Assembly (NCBI RefSeq): GCF_018881605.1
Contig: NZ_JACVPZ010000001.1
Coordinates: 1,550,001-1,614,000, forward strand
Source: Polynucleobacter sp. UB-Tiil-W10
GTDB taxonomy: Bacteria > Pseudomonadota > Gammaproteobacteria > Burkholderiales > Burkholderiaceae
Length of the DNA stretch: 64,000 bases
Direction: 5' to 3'
The translations under genes and the position numbers were made by a program. Of this stretch, positions 46,619 through 57,500 are shown in pieces; the stretch's first letter is position 1, and each line of letters starts with the position of its first letter. The notes beneath the pieces were generated by a model that did no database searches, was not told the DNA's origin, and saw only the letters and a program-made list of their open reading frames with translations.

Positions 46619-48034
46619 ATGACGAAGACCGTCGCTGATGTGATGAAGTTAGTTAAAGAGAAAGAATGTACTTTTGTTGATTTCCGCTTTGTAGATACAA
46701 AGGGTAAAGAACAGCACACGACAGTTCCTATCTCTGCTTTTGACGAAGACAAATTTGAGAGCGGTCATGCATTTGACGGTTCTTCTATTGCTGGTTGGAA
46801 GGGTATTGAAGCGTCTGACATGTTGCTTAGACCAGATCCAACAGCCGCCTACATCGACCCATTCTACGAAGAGCCAACCTTGGTGTTGACTTGTGATGTG
46901 ATCGAGCCAGCGGACGGCAAAGGTTACGACCGTGACCCACGTTCTATCGCTAAGCGCGCTGAAGCCTACTTAAAGAGTACTGGCTTAGGCGACGCAGCTT
47001 ACTTTGGTCCAGAACCAGAATTCTTCATTTTTGACGGCGTTCGTTGGGGTGCTGACATGCAGGGTTGCTTCGTGAAGATTGATTCCGAAGAAGCTCCATG
47101 GTCATCAGGTGCTGAAATCGAAGGTGGTAATACTGGTCACCGTCCAGGTAAAAAAGGCGGTTACTTCCCAGTTGCTCCTGTAGATACATTCCAAGATATG
47201 CGTTCTGAAATGTGTTTGATTCTCGAATCATTGGGCATTCCAGTTGAAGTGCATCACCATGAAGTTGCTGGCCAAGGTCAAAACGAATTGGGCACTAAGT
47301 TCAGCACATTGGTACAGCGCGCTGACTGGACTATCTGGCAGAAGTATGTCATTCAAAACGTAGCCCACGCTTATGGCAAGACAGCAACATTTATGCCTAA
47401 GCCAGTAGTTGGCGACAACGGCTCTGGTATGCACGTTCACCAATCCATTTGGAAGAATGGTGAGAACTTGTTTGCTGGTAACGGCTATGCAGGCTTGTCA
47501 GAATTCGCATTGTTCTACATTGGCGGCATCATCAAGCACGCTAAAGCATTGAATGCGATTACTAACCCAGGCACAAACTCATACAAGCGTTTAGTGCCAG
47601 GCTTTGAGGCTCCAGTGAAGTTGGCGTACTCAGCACGTAACCGTTCTGCATCTATTCGTATTCCACACGTTCCAAATCCAAAGGGTCGTCGTATCGAAAC
47701 GCGTTTCCCTGATCCATTGGCTAACCCATACCTCTGCTTCTCAGCATTGATGATGGCTGGTTTGGACGGCGTTCAGAACAAGATTCATCCAGGCGAAGCT
47801 GCTGACAAGAACTTGTATGACTTGCCACCAGAAGAAGATGCAAAGATCCCAACCGTTTGCGCAAGCTTGGAAGAGGCATTGGATGCATTGAAGAAAGATC
47901 ACGAGTTCTTGACTCGCGGTGGTGTATTCACTGAATCCATGATTGATGCATATATCAATTTGAAGATGGAAGATGTCACACGTTTCCGTATGACTACTCA
48001 TCCAATCGAATTTGATATGTACTACTCCCTGTAA
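46619..48034 (+). CDS. glnA: Glutamine synthetase type I
   Basis: GlnA forms glutamine from glutamate, ammonia and ATP as a dodecamer. The 471-residue protein is full length: [19 protein letters not shown] (beta-grasp domain end), [32 protein letters not shown], and [19 protein letters not shown]. The adenylylation Tyr lies in [11 protein letters not shown], so activity is probably controlled by GlnE. GAGGAG lies just before the ATG. It is preceded by two NtrC-like operators and followed 14 bases later by ntrB, the classical glnALG order. Confidence 0.98.
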   Translation: MTKTVADVMKLVKEKECTFVDFRFVDTKGKEQHTTVPISAFDEDKFESGHAFDGSSIAGWKGIEASDMLLRPDPTAAYIDPFYEEPTLVLTCDVIEPADGKGYDRDPRSIAKRAEAYLKSTGLGDAAYFGPEPEFFIFDGVRWGADMQGCFVKIDSEEAPWSSGAEIEGGNTGHRPGKKGGYFPVAPVDTFQDMRSEMCLILESLGIPVEVHHHEVAGQGQNELGTKFSTLVQRADWTIWQKYVIQNVAHAYGKTATFMPKPVVGDNGSGMHVHQSIWKNGENLFAGNGYAGLSEFALFYIGGIIKHAKALNAITNPGTNSYKRLVPGFEAPVKLAYSARNRSASIRIPHVPNPKGRRIETRFPDPLANPYLCFSALMMAGLDGVQNKIHPGEAADKNLYDLPPEEDAKIPTVCASLEEALDALKKDHEFLTRGGVFTESMIDAYINLKMEDVTRFRMTTHPIEFDMYYSL

Positions 48035-48048
48035 GCGAAGGAGAGAAC

Positions 48049-49182
48049 TTGAGCGCAGGTCTGTTGCGCAATTCGTTCAAGGGAGCAGCTTCGGCTGCTC
48101 CTTTTTTTCCGACATTGCTTGATCAGATGCCCAATGCCATCGTGGTATTTGCGGCAGAGAACCAACAATTGGTGTACGTGAACCCGGCTGCTGAGTCAGC
48201 TTTGGACCTCTCGCGTAAATCACTTGAGGGGCAATCTGTGCACAATTTATTTGGTGATAACGAAGCATTAAATGACATGATTTCTGAGGTGAAGCAGGGG
48301 CATGTGCTCGCTCAACGCCAAGAAATGATTTTGGATGCATTACCTGGAAGCATTCATCAAGACTCTATTCCGGCTCACGTTGTAGTGGCTGCTTTGGATG
48401 ATCCCGATCTCATCATGATGGAGTGGTTTCCGATCGATCAGCAGCTGCGCAGCGAGCGTGATGAACGTGTCACGCAGCAAGTAGAGGCCAATAAACAGTT
48501 GATGCGTAACTTAGCGCATGAGATTAAAAATCCATTGGGCGGTATTCGTGGGGCAGCTCAGCTACTGGAATTTGAGTTGCCAGAAAAGGGCTTGCGTGAA
48601 TACACCCAAGTCATTATTAAAGAATCTGATCGTCTCCAGACTTTAGTTGACCGCCTCTTAGCGCCCCATCGTAAGGCGCATGTAATGGAATCCTTCAATG
48701 TGCATGAAGCATTGGAGCGTGTTCGCAGCCTAGTCCTGGCAGAGTTTCCAAAAGGTCTGCGCATTATTCGCAATTACGACACTAGTCTGCCAGATGTATT
48801 GGGGGATCGTGAGCAGTTGATTCAAGCAACCTTAAATATTGTTCATAACGCTGCACAAGCACTTTCGGAAGAGATTCGTAGTGGTGTTGCGCAAATTGAG
48901 TTAAAGACCCGTGTAGCGCGCTCAGTCACGATTGCAAAGCATCGCTATAAGCTGGCGATGGATCTTCATGTAATTGATAACGGCCCTGGGATTCCAGAAG
49001 AAATTATTGAGCGCATCTTCTTTCCATTGGTTTCAGGTAGAGAAGGGGGTAGCGGCCTTGGCCTAACCTTAGCTCAAACCTTTGTTCAGCAGCACCAAGG
49101 GTTTATTGCTTGCAATAGTCGTCCTGGGCGCACCGATTTTCATATTCAAATTCCATACCGTAGGCAGGAGAAAATATCATGA
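48049..49182 (+). CDS. glnL: Nitrogen regulation histidine kinase NtrB (GlnL)
   Basis: NtrB phosphorylates or dephosphorylates NtrC under control of PII. The 377-residue soluble kinase has an N-terminal PAS domain (about 25-130: MPNAIVVFAAENQQLVYVN), a dimerisation domain with the phospho-acceptor His157 in NLAHEIKNPLGGIRGA, and an ATPase domain with the N box (IVHNAAQALSEE) and glycine boxes DNGPGIP and GGSGLGLTLAQ. Start is TTG at 48049, with GGAGAG just before it. It overlaps ntrC by four bases. Confidence 0.95.
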   Translation: MSAGLLRNSFKGAASAAPFFPTLLDQMPNAIVVFAAENQQLVYVNPAAESALDLSRKSLEGQSVHNLFGDNEALNDMISEVKQGHVLAQRQEMILDALPGSIHQDSIPAHVVVAALDDPDLIMMEWFPIDQQLRSERDERVTQQVEANKQLMRNLAHEIKNPLGGIRGAAQLLEFELPEKGLREYTQVIIKESDRLQTLVDRLLAPHRKAHVMESFNVHEALERVRSLVLAEFPKGLRIIRNYDTSLPDVLGDREQLIQATLNIVHNAAQALSEEIRSGVAQIELKTRVARSVTIAKHRYKLAMDLHVIDNGPGIPEEIIERIFFPLVSGREGGSGLGLTLAQTFVQQHQGFIACNSRPGRTDFHIQIPYRRQEKIS

Positions 49183-50630
49183 AACCAATTTGGATCGTTG
49201 ACGATGATCAATCCATTCGTTGGGTCTTAGAAAAAGCCTTAGCGCGCGAGAATATTCCGCATAAGAGTTTCTCTAACCCAAATGATGTACTCAATGCCCT
49301 TGAAAAAGAATCCCCCCAGGTTCTGATTTCAGATATCCGCATGCCACGTGGCAATGGTTTGGATCTATTGCAGCATGTGAAGGCGAGCCATCCAAATTTA
49401 CCTGTAATCATCATGACTGCGTACTCTGATTTGGATTCTGCGGTCTCATCTTTCCAAGGCGGCGCCTTCGAATACCTTACTAAACCTTTCGATGTAGAAA
49501 AAGCGATTGAGTTGATTCATCGTGCAGTTGAGCAGGGCATTCGCAATGATTCTGGGGCGAAAGAGTTAACCGCATGGAGGCAAGATGCCACCGAGATTAT
49601 TGGTCAAGCGCCAGCTATGCAGGAAATATTCCGTGCAATTGGCCGTTTAGCCCAGTCTAATGCCACAGTGCTGATTACTGGAGAGTCTGGCACTGGAAAA
49701 GAATTGGTTGCCCATGCTTTGCACAAACATAGCCCTAGCGCAAAAGGCCCATTTATCTCCTTGAGCACTTCTGCTGTACCGAAAGATTTATTGGAATCTG
49801 AGTTATTTGGTCACGAGCGTGGGGCTTTTCCTGGCGCTCAGACTTTACGTCGTGGCCGCTTTGAGCAGGCAGATGGAGGCACTCTCTTCTTGGGTGAAGT
49901 GGGGGACCTCCCCTTTGATTTGCAGACCCGTTTACTGCGTGTTCTGTCTGACGGAAATTTTTATCGCATTGGTGGTCAGGATCCTATTAAGGCAAATGTG
50001 CGCATCATTGCCTCAACTCATCAAAATCTCGATGCAAGAGTAGCTGCCGGACTCTTCCGCGAAGATTTATTGCATCGCTTGAATGTGATTCGTTTGCGTA
50101 TGCCTTCATTGCGTGAGCGCAGTGAAGATATTCCCATGTTAGCAAGACACTTCATGCTCAGTTGCGCTAAGTCTTTAGGCGTTGAGCCGAAGAAGCTTTC
50201 TGATGAAGTCTTAAAAGAAATTAGCGCAATGCCTTTTTCGGGTAACGTTCGTCAATTGGAGAATCTATGTCACTGGTTAACTGTGATGACGCCCGCAAAC
50301 GTCATCGGCGTAAGTGATCTTCCGGCCGACATCGTTGCCCAAGTTAATGAACAGCCCGTCATTGTTCACGGAGAGTCTTCACCTAGTAATCCCGCCTCTA
50401 GCAAAGTTGCTGTAGGGGATTGGGAGGGGGGCTTAGGCCGTCTTGCTGTCAAGATGTTGCAAGATGGGGATAAAGAAGTTTTTGACGCCTTGACTGCACG
50501 CTTTGAAAAAGCTGTTTTACAAGCTGCTTTAGAGGTAACACGCGGCAGAAGGGTGGAAGCTGCGCAACGCCTTGGTATTGGGCGTAATACGATTACTCGC
50601 AAGTTGCAAGAGTTGGGCATTGATGACTGA
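49179..50630 (+). CDS. glnG: Nitrogen regulator NtrC with altered GAFTGA and Walker B motifs
   Basis: An NtrC-type regulator of 483 residues: receiver (DDDQ acidic pocket, phospho-Asp52 in ISDIRMP, Lys in LTKPFD), AAA+ domain (about 140-370) and Fis-type helix-turn-helix (AAQRLGIGRNTITRKLQEL). Walker A GESGTGKELVAHA is intact, as are the arginine-rich sensor and helix DLLHRLNVIRLRMPSLRERS. Two key motifs differ from canonical NtrC: the sigma-54 contact loop reads GAFPGA (215-220, Thr to Pro at 218) and Walker B reads TLFLGEVGD (Asp to Gly at 239, Glu240 kept). Each is one base from the standard codon. By family knowledge both changes would weaken ATPase-driven sigma-54 activation. A repressor or sigma-70-type role is possible, as in Rhodobacter capsulatus NtrC. 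Confidence 0.93.
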   Translation: MKPIWIVDDDQSIRWVLEKALARENIPHKSFSNPNDVLNALEKESPQVLISDIRMPRGNGLDLLQHVKASHPNLPVIIMTAYSDLDSAVSSFQGGAFEYLTKPFDVEKAIELIHRAVEQGIRNDSGAKELTAWRQDATEIIGQAPAMQEIFRAIGRLAQSNATVLITGESGTGKELVAHALHKHSPSAKGPFISLSTSAVPKDLLESELFGHERGAFPGAQTLRRGRFEQADGGTLFLGEVGDLPFDLQTRLLRVLSDGNFYRIGGQDPIKANVRIIASTHQNLDARVAAGLFREDLLHRLNVIRLRMPSLRERSEDIPMLARHFMLSCAKSLGVEPKKLSDEVLKEISAMPFSGNVRQLENLCHWLTVMTPANVIGVSDLPADIVAQVNEQPVIVHGESSPSNPASSKVAVGDWEGGLGRLAVKMLQDGDKEVFDALTARFEKAVLQAALEVTRGRRVEAAQRLGIGRNTITRKLQELGIDD

Positions 50631-51471
50631 TTCAGTTCGAATAGCAGCGTGGAATGTGAACTCCTTAAAAGTTCGCCTTCCACACGTTCTTCGTTGGCTG
50701 CAAGATCAGGAAGCAAAGAAACAGCCAATTGATGCACTCTGTTTGCAAGAGCTCAAGCTCACGGATGATAAGTATCCTCATAAAGAGTTAGAGGATGCGG
50801 GCTACTTAAGTTTGGCTGCCGGGCAAAAGACCTACAACGGCGTTGCGATTATCTTGCGTAAGGCAGCCCTTGCGCCAATCGCCTCTGATATAGAAACAGC
50901 ATTTTTAAAACCGACCAGAAATATCCCAAACCACGAAGATGAGCAGCGGCGCATCCTCGCGGCGACAGTTTGCTTTGCCGGAACTCAGCCTATGAGACTA
51001 GTCTCGGCGTATTTTCCGAATGGGCAATCACCTGACAGCGATAAATTTGTATACAAGCTCAATTGGCTCAAGGCGCTAAACACTTGGCTGGATGATGAGC
51101 TCAAGCAAAACTCTCGCCTCGCACTATTGGGTGACTTCAATATCGCCCCAGCAGACGAAGATGTGCATGATCCCAAGGCTTGGGAAGGGCAGAATCTCGT
51201 TTCGCCTCCAGAGCGTGAGGCATTTCAGAATCTAATAAAGCTTGGTCTGAGCGATTCATTCAGAATGTTTGAACAGGCACCCAAAACATTTAGTTGGTGG
51301 GACTATCGCATGATGGGCTTCAGAAGAAACGCCGGAATGCGCATTGATCATATTTTGCTCAGTGACGCCCTAAAAGAAAAATGCAGTGCAAGCATCGTGG
51401 ATAAAGTACCAAGAGCCTGGGAGCAGCCATCCGACCATGCTCCAGTGATTGCGCAGATCAAAAAGTCCTAA
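50623..51471 (+). CDS. xth: Exodeoxyribonuclease III
   Basis: ExoIII/AP endonuclease cuts DNA at abasic sites and trims 3' ends. The 282-residue protein has RIAAWNVNSLKVRLPHVL (metal Asn), CLQELKLTDDKYP (metal Glu), LGDFNIAPADEDVHDP (catalytic Asp-Asn) and the final PSDHAPVIAQI (Asp-His). The ATG at 50623 overlaps the ntrC stop by eight bases, so it may be translated from the end of the ntr mRNA. The frame is open to 50572 but that part is inside ntrC. Confidence 0.95.
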   Translation: MTDSVRIAAWNVNSLKVRLPHVLRWLQDQEAKKQPIDALCLQELKLTDDKYPHKELEDAGYLSLAAGQKTYNGVAIILRKAALAPIASDIETAFLKPTRNIPNHEDEQRRILAATVCFAGTQPMRLVSAYFPNGQSPDSDKFVYKLNWLKALNTWLDDELKQNSRLALLGDFNIAPADEDVHDPKAWEGQNLVSPPEREAFQNLIKLGLSDSFRMFEQAPKTFSWWDYRMMGFRRNAGMRIDHILLSDALKEKCSASIVDKVPRAWEQPSDHAPVIAQIKKS

Positions 51472-51587
51472 TATGGGCGCCCATTCCACGCATTGACCTA
51501 GTATTCTTAAAACGGGTTTGCCCTTATTATGGTCATTAATAATGAAGCAAGTAGCTTTACCCATCGGGATCAAATCTAAATTCTTGA

Positions 51588-53267
51588 ATGCGATTACTTA
51601 GAAATACAACTGCTTATGCATTAACCGTTGCCAGCACTTGTCTGTTGGCCGGATGCATGATGGTTGGCCCAGATTATTCAAGGCCGCCAGTTAAGGCTGT
51701 CGATCAATATAAATCATCAACTCAAACGGAATTTACAGAATCTTTGGGTGAAAACTCAAACAAGATTCTGGATCCTGTGGAGTGGTGGCAGAGCTTTAAT
51801 GATCCAACGCTCAATGCCTTGCTAAAGCAGGCAACAGCGCAAAACTTAAGCTTGCAACAAACAGCCTTACGCATTTACCAATTACAAGCTCAACTTGGAG
51901 TGAGTGACGCTACGTTATTGCCATCTGCTAACTTAAGTGCTTCGTATAACAACAATCGGAATAGCGCGATCCAAGAGGCGATTAATGACGCTAATAATTT
52001 GGTCTCAAAAAATGCCTTAGTTCAAATGAGTTGGGAGTTGGACTTTTGGGGTAAGAATCGCCGTGGTGTTCAAAGTTCATTGACCTCCTATTTATCAGGG
52101 GTTGCAGCCTATTACTCAGCTGATGTTTCTCTCACTGCAGACGTTGCCAATACGTATATCAATATCCGTAACTATGATGAGCTGATCGCGGTTGCTAAAA
52201 CCAACTTAGCCCTACAAAAAGAAAGCTTACGCATTGCAGGTGCACGTTTTAAATATGGTGCTACCTCCATGCTGGACTTAAGCCAAGCGCAAGCTCAGTA
52301 TGAGCAGACCAAGGCACAGATACCGGGCTTGGTTGCGAATTTGAAAAAAAATCAGCATGCCATGAGTATTTTGCTAGGTGAGCCTCCAGATTATTACGAA
52401 AAGACTTATGGCAACACTAAGGGAAGTCTCAAGCCTCCGGCCGAACTGGGCATTGGTATGCCAAGAGATTTATTGCGTCGCCGCCCCGATGTTTTGCAGG
52501 CAGAGTTTGATGCTGCTTCTAAATCGGCCCTCATCGGCGTGAATAAGGCGCAACTGTTCCCAACCTTTACGCTAGGTGGAACTTTTGGATACTCCACTTC
52601 CAACTATGGCAATCTAACCTCCGCTAACTTATTTAGTTGGGGCAATAACTCATCTGGAGTAAGTGCTGGTCTTTATTTGCCACTTTTCTATCGGGGTGCA
52701 ATTGTGGACCAGGTCAGAGTGCAGGATGCCATCTTCCAGCAGAGCCTCTTGGCTTATCAGAATCAAGTCTTGAATGCGCAGAAGGAGGTTGAGGATTCGC
52801 TGATTACGATCTCCACCACTAAAAGCTCAAAAGAAGATTTAGGTCGCGGCGTAATTGCGGCGCAAAGTGCCGCAGATTTAGCGCTTGAGCGCTATAAGAC
52901 CGGGCAGAGTGACTACACTACGGTGATTACTGCACAGCAAAATCTATTAAATATCCAAAACTCCCTAGTCCAAACTTCATCCAATGAGCTCATTGGATAT
53001 GTTGGGGCATTTAAGGCTCTTGGTGGTGGTTGGACGGCAGACATGAGTCCTCCTCAGTTACCAGACCAGATGATTGCTGATATGTCTGATCGCACGGATT
53101 GGGGTTCTGTCCTGACAAGAACGGGTGATCCTTTAACAGTGAAGGTAGGCAAGTTTTTAGTAGATACTCCAGATCCATCCAAGCCTACACAATCAGTTAC
53201 ACCAGCTAAATCAAATACACCTTTAAATATATCCAATCCGCCGACTCAGGGAAGTGCTGCGCCATGA
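51588..53267 (+). CDS. Outer membrane factor lipoprotein of RND efflux system (NodT family)
   Basis: TolC-like channel of a tripartite pump. Signal peptide with lipobox LLAGC (Cys23), then MVGPDYSRPP, a hallmark of NodT/OprM lipoproteins. Two OEP repeats with long helices follow (LNALLKQATAQNLSLQQTAL; LLRRRPDVLQAEFDAASKSA; ALERYKTGQSDYTTVITAQQ). At 559 residues it is longer than OprM (about 485) through a Pro/Ser/Thr-rich C-terminal tail. The adaptor gene overlaps its stop (ATGA). No regulator gene lies upstream. Confidence 0.93.
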   Translation: MRLLRNTTAYALTVASTCLLAGCMMVGPDYSRPPVKAVDQYKSSTQTEFTESLGENSNKILDPVEWWQSFNDPTLNALLKQATAQNLSLQQTALRIYQLQAQLGVSDATLLPSANLSASYNNNRNSAIQEAINDANNLVSKNALVQMSWELDFWGKNRRGVQSSLTSYLSGVAAYYSADVSLTADVANTYINIRNYDELIAVAKTNLALQKESLRIAGARFKYGATSMLDLSQAQAQYEQTKAQIPGLVANLKKNQHAMSILLGEPPDYYEKTYGNTKGSLKPPAELGIGMPRDLLRRRPDVLQAEFDAASKSALIGVNKAQLFPTFTLGGTFGYSTSNYGNLTSANLFSWGNNSSGVSAGLYLPLFYRGAIVDQVRVQDAIFQQSLLAYQNQVLNAQKEVEDSLITISTTKSSKEDLGRGVIAAQSAADLALERYKTGQSDYTTVITAQQNLLNIQNSLVQTSSNELIGYVGAFKALGGGWTADMSPPQLPDQMIADMSDRTDWGSVLTRTGDPLTVKVGKFLVDTPDPSKPTQSVTPAKSNTPLNISNPPTQGSAAP

Positions 53268-54517
53268 AAGACCTTTTAATCAAAGCCAAACTTTTGCTGC
53301 TGCCCTTGTGGAGGTATATTTTGACACTATGGAGTTCACTCTCTGCCAGATGGAATGCACTTCTAGGAAAGCTAAGTACGGTTGAGATTCCCATGCTTAA
53401 AAAGAAGCTTTCGCCTCGGATAATTGGGGTATCTCTGCTGGTTCTAATTGCCTTGATAGCAATCATTTGCTTAAAGTCTTGTGGCAAAGAAATCAAACAA
53501 TCTCCAACACCAGTAACTATTGCGCAGCCACTCTCGCAAGAGATTCGGAGTTTTGCAACCTTTGACGGTTTAGTAGATCCCTACCTCACAGTGAATCTTG
53601 ATGCGCGAGTAAAGGGCTATCTCACGAAGATTGGATTTGCAGATGGCGCTATGGTAAAGAAGGGGGATCTGCTATTTGTAATTGAGCAAGACCAATATAT
53701 ACAAGAGGTGAAACTAAAGCAGGCAATTTATACCGAAGCGAAGAGTGAGTATGGTCGCCAGAAATCCTTGCTGAAAGAGAATGCTACTTCTCAGGCTGCA
53801 GTGGATAAAGCTTTATCTCAATTTCAGCAGGCTGAAGCTAATCTAACCCTTGCCAAGATTAATTTGGGATATACCGAAATCAGAGCGCCTTTTGATGGGC
53901 TCATGGGAAGACATCTATTGGATGTGGGCGCTTATTTGGATGCTACGACAAAAGGTGTTCAGCTCTCCACTATTCAGCAGATCTCACCAATTTATGTTTA
54001 CTTTTCCATTAACGAGAGAGATTTCTTGAAGTTTGAAAAGGGTCAAAATCAAAATTCGGAACGCAAGTCTGAAGTAAACACGCTACCTATCTTTGTTGGA
54101 CTTCAAAATGAAGTTGGATATCCACACGAAGGTGTCTTAGATTACGCTGCCAACTTAATTTCGACCGAAACTGGATCCCTGCAATTGCGGGCAATCTTGA
54201 AGAACGAGAACTATCAGTTAATTCCTGGTTTATATGCTCGCGTCATGGCTCAGTATGGCGCGCCAAGGCAAGCTTTATTGTTGCCTAAGACTGCTGTTAT
54301 GACAGATCAAGTGGGTGACTATGTCTATGTTTTAGATAATGCAATGCGTGCGCAACGTCAGGATATTGTCTTGGGTCAGCGCTTTGAGAAATATGTAGAG
54401 ATCAGTAAAGGTTTAACTGCAAATAGTAAGGTGGTGATTAATGGATTTATTAACCTAAGTATTAATCAAGAAGCTAAACCAACAGAGACTACGATTGAGG
54501 CAATGCCAGCTCGATAA
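53264..54517 (+). CDS. RND efflux periplasmic adaptor (membrane fusion protein)
   Basis: A 417-residue adaptor of the AcrA/MexA family. An unusually long N terminus (about 50 residues) precedes the membrane anchor IIGVSLLVLIALIAIICL. The barrel-sandwich/lipoyl half (VKGYLTKIGFADGAMVKKGD), a helical hairpin, the second lipoyl half (YTEIRAPFDGLMGRHLLDVG) and the C-terminal membrane-proximal barrel follow. A Cys at the end of the membrane segment (LKSCGK) does not form a clean lipobox. The start overlaps the outer membrane factor stop and the pump starts three bases after its stop. An alternative start is the ATG near 53393. Confidence 0.92.
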   Translation: MKDLLIKAKLLLLPLWRYILTLWSSLSARWNALLGKLSTVEIPMLKKKLSPRIIGVSLLVLIALIAIICLKSCGKEIKQSPTPVTIAQPLSQEIRSFATFDGLVDPYLTVNLDARVKGYLTKIGFADGAMVKKGDLLFVIEQDQYIQEVKLKQAIYTEAKSEYGRQKSLLKENATSQAAVDKALSQFQQAEANLTLAKINLGYTEIRAPFDGLMGRHLLDVGAYLDATTKGVQLSTIQQISPIYVYFSINERDFLKFEKGQNQNSERKSEVNTLPIFVGLQNEVGYPHEGVLDYAANLISTETGSLQLRAILKNENYQLIPGLYARVMAQYGAPRQALLLPKTAVMTDQVGDYVYVLDNAMRAQRQDIVLGQRFEKYVEISKGLTANSKVVINGFINLSINQEAKPTETTIEAMPAR

Positions 54518-54519
54518 TC

Positions 54520-57500
54520 ATGCTATCTAAATTCTTTATCGAACGGCCAGTCCTGGCCAATGTGATTGCCTTGATCATGCTATTGATTGGGGCGGTATCC
54601 ATTAATAGTTTGCCCATTGCCCAGTATCCCAATATTGTTCCTCCTACAATTCAGGTGACCGCAAGATATCCCGGTGCAAGTGCGACCCTTGTGCAGCAAT
54701 TGGTTGCTAGCAATATTGAAACGCAGGTCAATGGTGTTGATGGGATGCTTTACATGGAGTCCGCATCTACCAATGACGGAAACTACACCCTAACCGTTAC
54801 CTTTAAGGTTGGCACAGATCCGGATTTGGCTCAGGTAAACGTGCAAAACCGGGTAGCTATTGCGCTTCCTTCTTTGCCGCAAGCGGTTCAAAAGCAGGGC
54901 GTTACAACGAAAACACAATCAACTGCCATTCTGCAGTTTGTTACCCTAACTTCATCCAATCCAGATCATGACGGTTTATTTTTAAGTAACCTTGCAAATC
55001 TCAAGTTGCAACAGCGCTTAGCGCGATTGCCGGGAGTGGCTGCTGCCAACGTCTTTGGTGTGGGTAACTACAGCATGCGAGTTTGGCTCGATCCTGCCCA
55101 ACTCAAGATGCGCAATCTGACGCCAAGTGATGTGATTAACGTCATTAATAGGCAGAACGTACTGCTCACCGCTGGTCAAATTGGCGCTCCCCCAACACCG
55201 ATGGGACAAGATTTTCAGCTGACGCTTAATGTCACCAGCGCTATGACAACCCCTGAGCAGTTTGGCAGAATTGTTGTGAAGACTGGTGGTAAGGCTGCCA
55301 TCACTTACTTGCGAGACATCGCCAGAATTGAAATGGGTAGCCAAAATTACAGTCAGTTCTTCAAGATTGATGATAGGCCTGCAGGCGGCATTGCCATTTA
55401 TCAAATGCCTGGTGCTAATGCAATTGCAACTGCACAAGCTGTTCAAGAGGAAATGAAAAGTATTGCCAAGACGCTTCCAAAGGAGGTTTCTTGGGCAATT
55501 CCTTTTGATACCACGATGTTTGTTCAAGCCTCGATACATGAGGTATACAAAACCCTCTATGAGGCAGGCATCTTGGTTTTACTCGTCATCATGATTTTCC
55601 TGCAGAACTGGCGTGCCACACTAGTTCCCGCAACAACAGTACCCGTCACAATTATTGGCGCATTTGCCTGCATGGCAGCTCTTGGTTTCTCCATCAATTT
55701 GCTTACTTTATTTGCGATTGTTTTATGTATCGGTATTGTGGTGGACGATGCGATTGTGGTGGTAGAGGCGGTTTCAAAGAAGGTGGAAGAGGGCGAAGAT
55801 CCTAAGCAAGGTGCAATTGATGCCATGACCTCTTTGATGGGGCCGATTATTGGCATTACCTTGGTTTTGATGGCGGTATTTATTCCTGCGTCATTTATTG
55901 CCGGCATTACAGGGCAGATGTATCGGCAGTTTGCCTTGGTGATTGCTGCAACTGCGTTAATTAGTGGCATTAATGCGATCACTCTAAAGCCAACCCAGTC
56001 AGCGCAGTATTTAAAGCCGATTGATCCTAACGCAGTTAAAAACAAGCTCTATCAAAAATTTGATCTGTATTTCAATCGCTTGGCAACGTGGTATGGGCAC
56101 AAGATTGAAGGCTTGATGAAGAATCGAGCCAAGGCATCATTGGTAGGTATTGCAATTATTGTGGCCTCCCTTGTTGGTCTGATGTTTGTCCCGTCTGGCT
56201 TCATACCAAATGAAGACCAAGGCTATTTAGTAGTCTCAACTACCTTGCCTGATGCTGCCTCTTTACAGCGGACCGAGGCAGGGATGAAAAAAGCAGTTGA
56301 TGTGATCAAGAAGGTGCCCGGGGTTGAAACAGTTGTAGTGATTGGTGGTATTAACTTGCTGAACAACAGCAGCTCTCAGTCTAATGCTGGTGGTCTATAC
56401 GTCATCATGAAAAAGTGGGAAGAGCGAGGTAAAGGCGAGAGTCTTCGTGAAATCTACAACAATATGAATGAAGGGCTAAAGCAAGTGCAAGAGCTCAAGG
56501 CCTTTGTGCTCTTACCGCCAGCCATTCCTGGTTTAGGTTTGTCTGGTGGTTTTGAGATGAGATTGATGCTGACTGATGGCAGTAATAATTTTGCAAAGTT
56601 AGATGCTGCTGCTAAGGCTTTCATTGATGAAGCACAGAAGCAGCCAGAGATCATGATGGCCTTTACGCCATTCCAAAATAATGTTCCGCAACTACAACTC
56701 AGCTTCAATATAGGTAGAGCAGAAACTTTTGGTGTTGAGATTGGGGATGCTTATGACGTATTGCAATCCTATCTTGGATCTTCTTACGTCAACCAATTCT
56801 TCAAATATGGTCAAACCTATCAAGTGTATGTGCAGGCTGATGGCAAATACCGTAACGCTATAGAGCAAGTCAATCGTCTTTATGTAAAAAATAATAGCGG
56901 CAATATGGTTCCGCTTGGATCCTTCATTGATGTCAAAGAAGTTGCTGGACCAGCTTTCGCATCACAGTTTCAGCTTTATCCTTCTGCTGCTGTCCTGGGC
57001 GCAGCCAAGGACGGCTATAGTTCTGGGCAGGCGATGAAGGCTCTAGAGCAAGTGGCCGCCAAGACTTTACCTGATGGTGTCGCTTTCCAGTGGGCTGGTA
57101 TGTCTTATCAAGAAAACTTGGTAGGGAATACTGTGATCTTGATCTTTGCACTTTCGATCTTGCTGGTGTACTTAGTGCTTGCTGCGCAATATGAAACTTG
57201 GGTAGCTCCACTAGCTGTTTTAACTGCAGTTCCACTTTCCTTATCGGGAACGGTATTGGCTTTATTGCTTACGGGCCTATCAAATAATATTTATGTTCAG
57301 ATTGGTCTGGTGTTAATGATTGCACTCTCCTGCAAGAACTCGATCTTGATTGTTGAAGTCGCCATTGAATGTAGACATAAGGGCATGAGTTTTGTAGACG
57401 CTGCGCTAGAAGCTTCGAGAGAGCGCTTTAGACCAATTGTGATGACATCGATTGCATTTATCTTAGGCGTCATGCCATTGCTTCTATCAAGTGGGGCAGG

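Noticed and set aside
51473..51484. 12-bp perfect palindrome ATGGGCGCCCAT after xth
   Set aside because: It has no loop or T tract and is isolated; it could easily be chance.
55018..56045. Long leftward frames inside the RND pump gene
   Set aside because: They are antisense shadows of a full-length family member with intact motifs.
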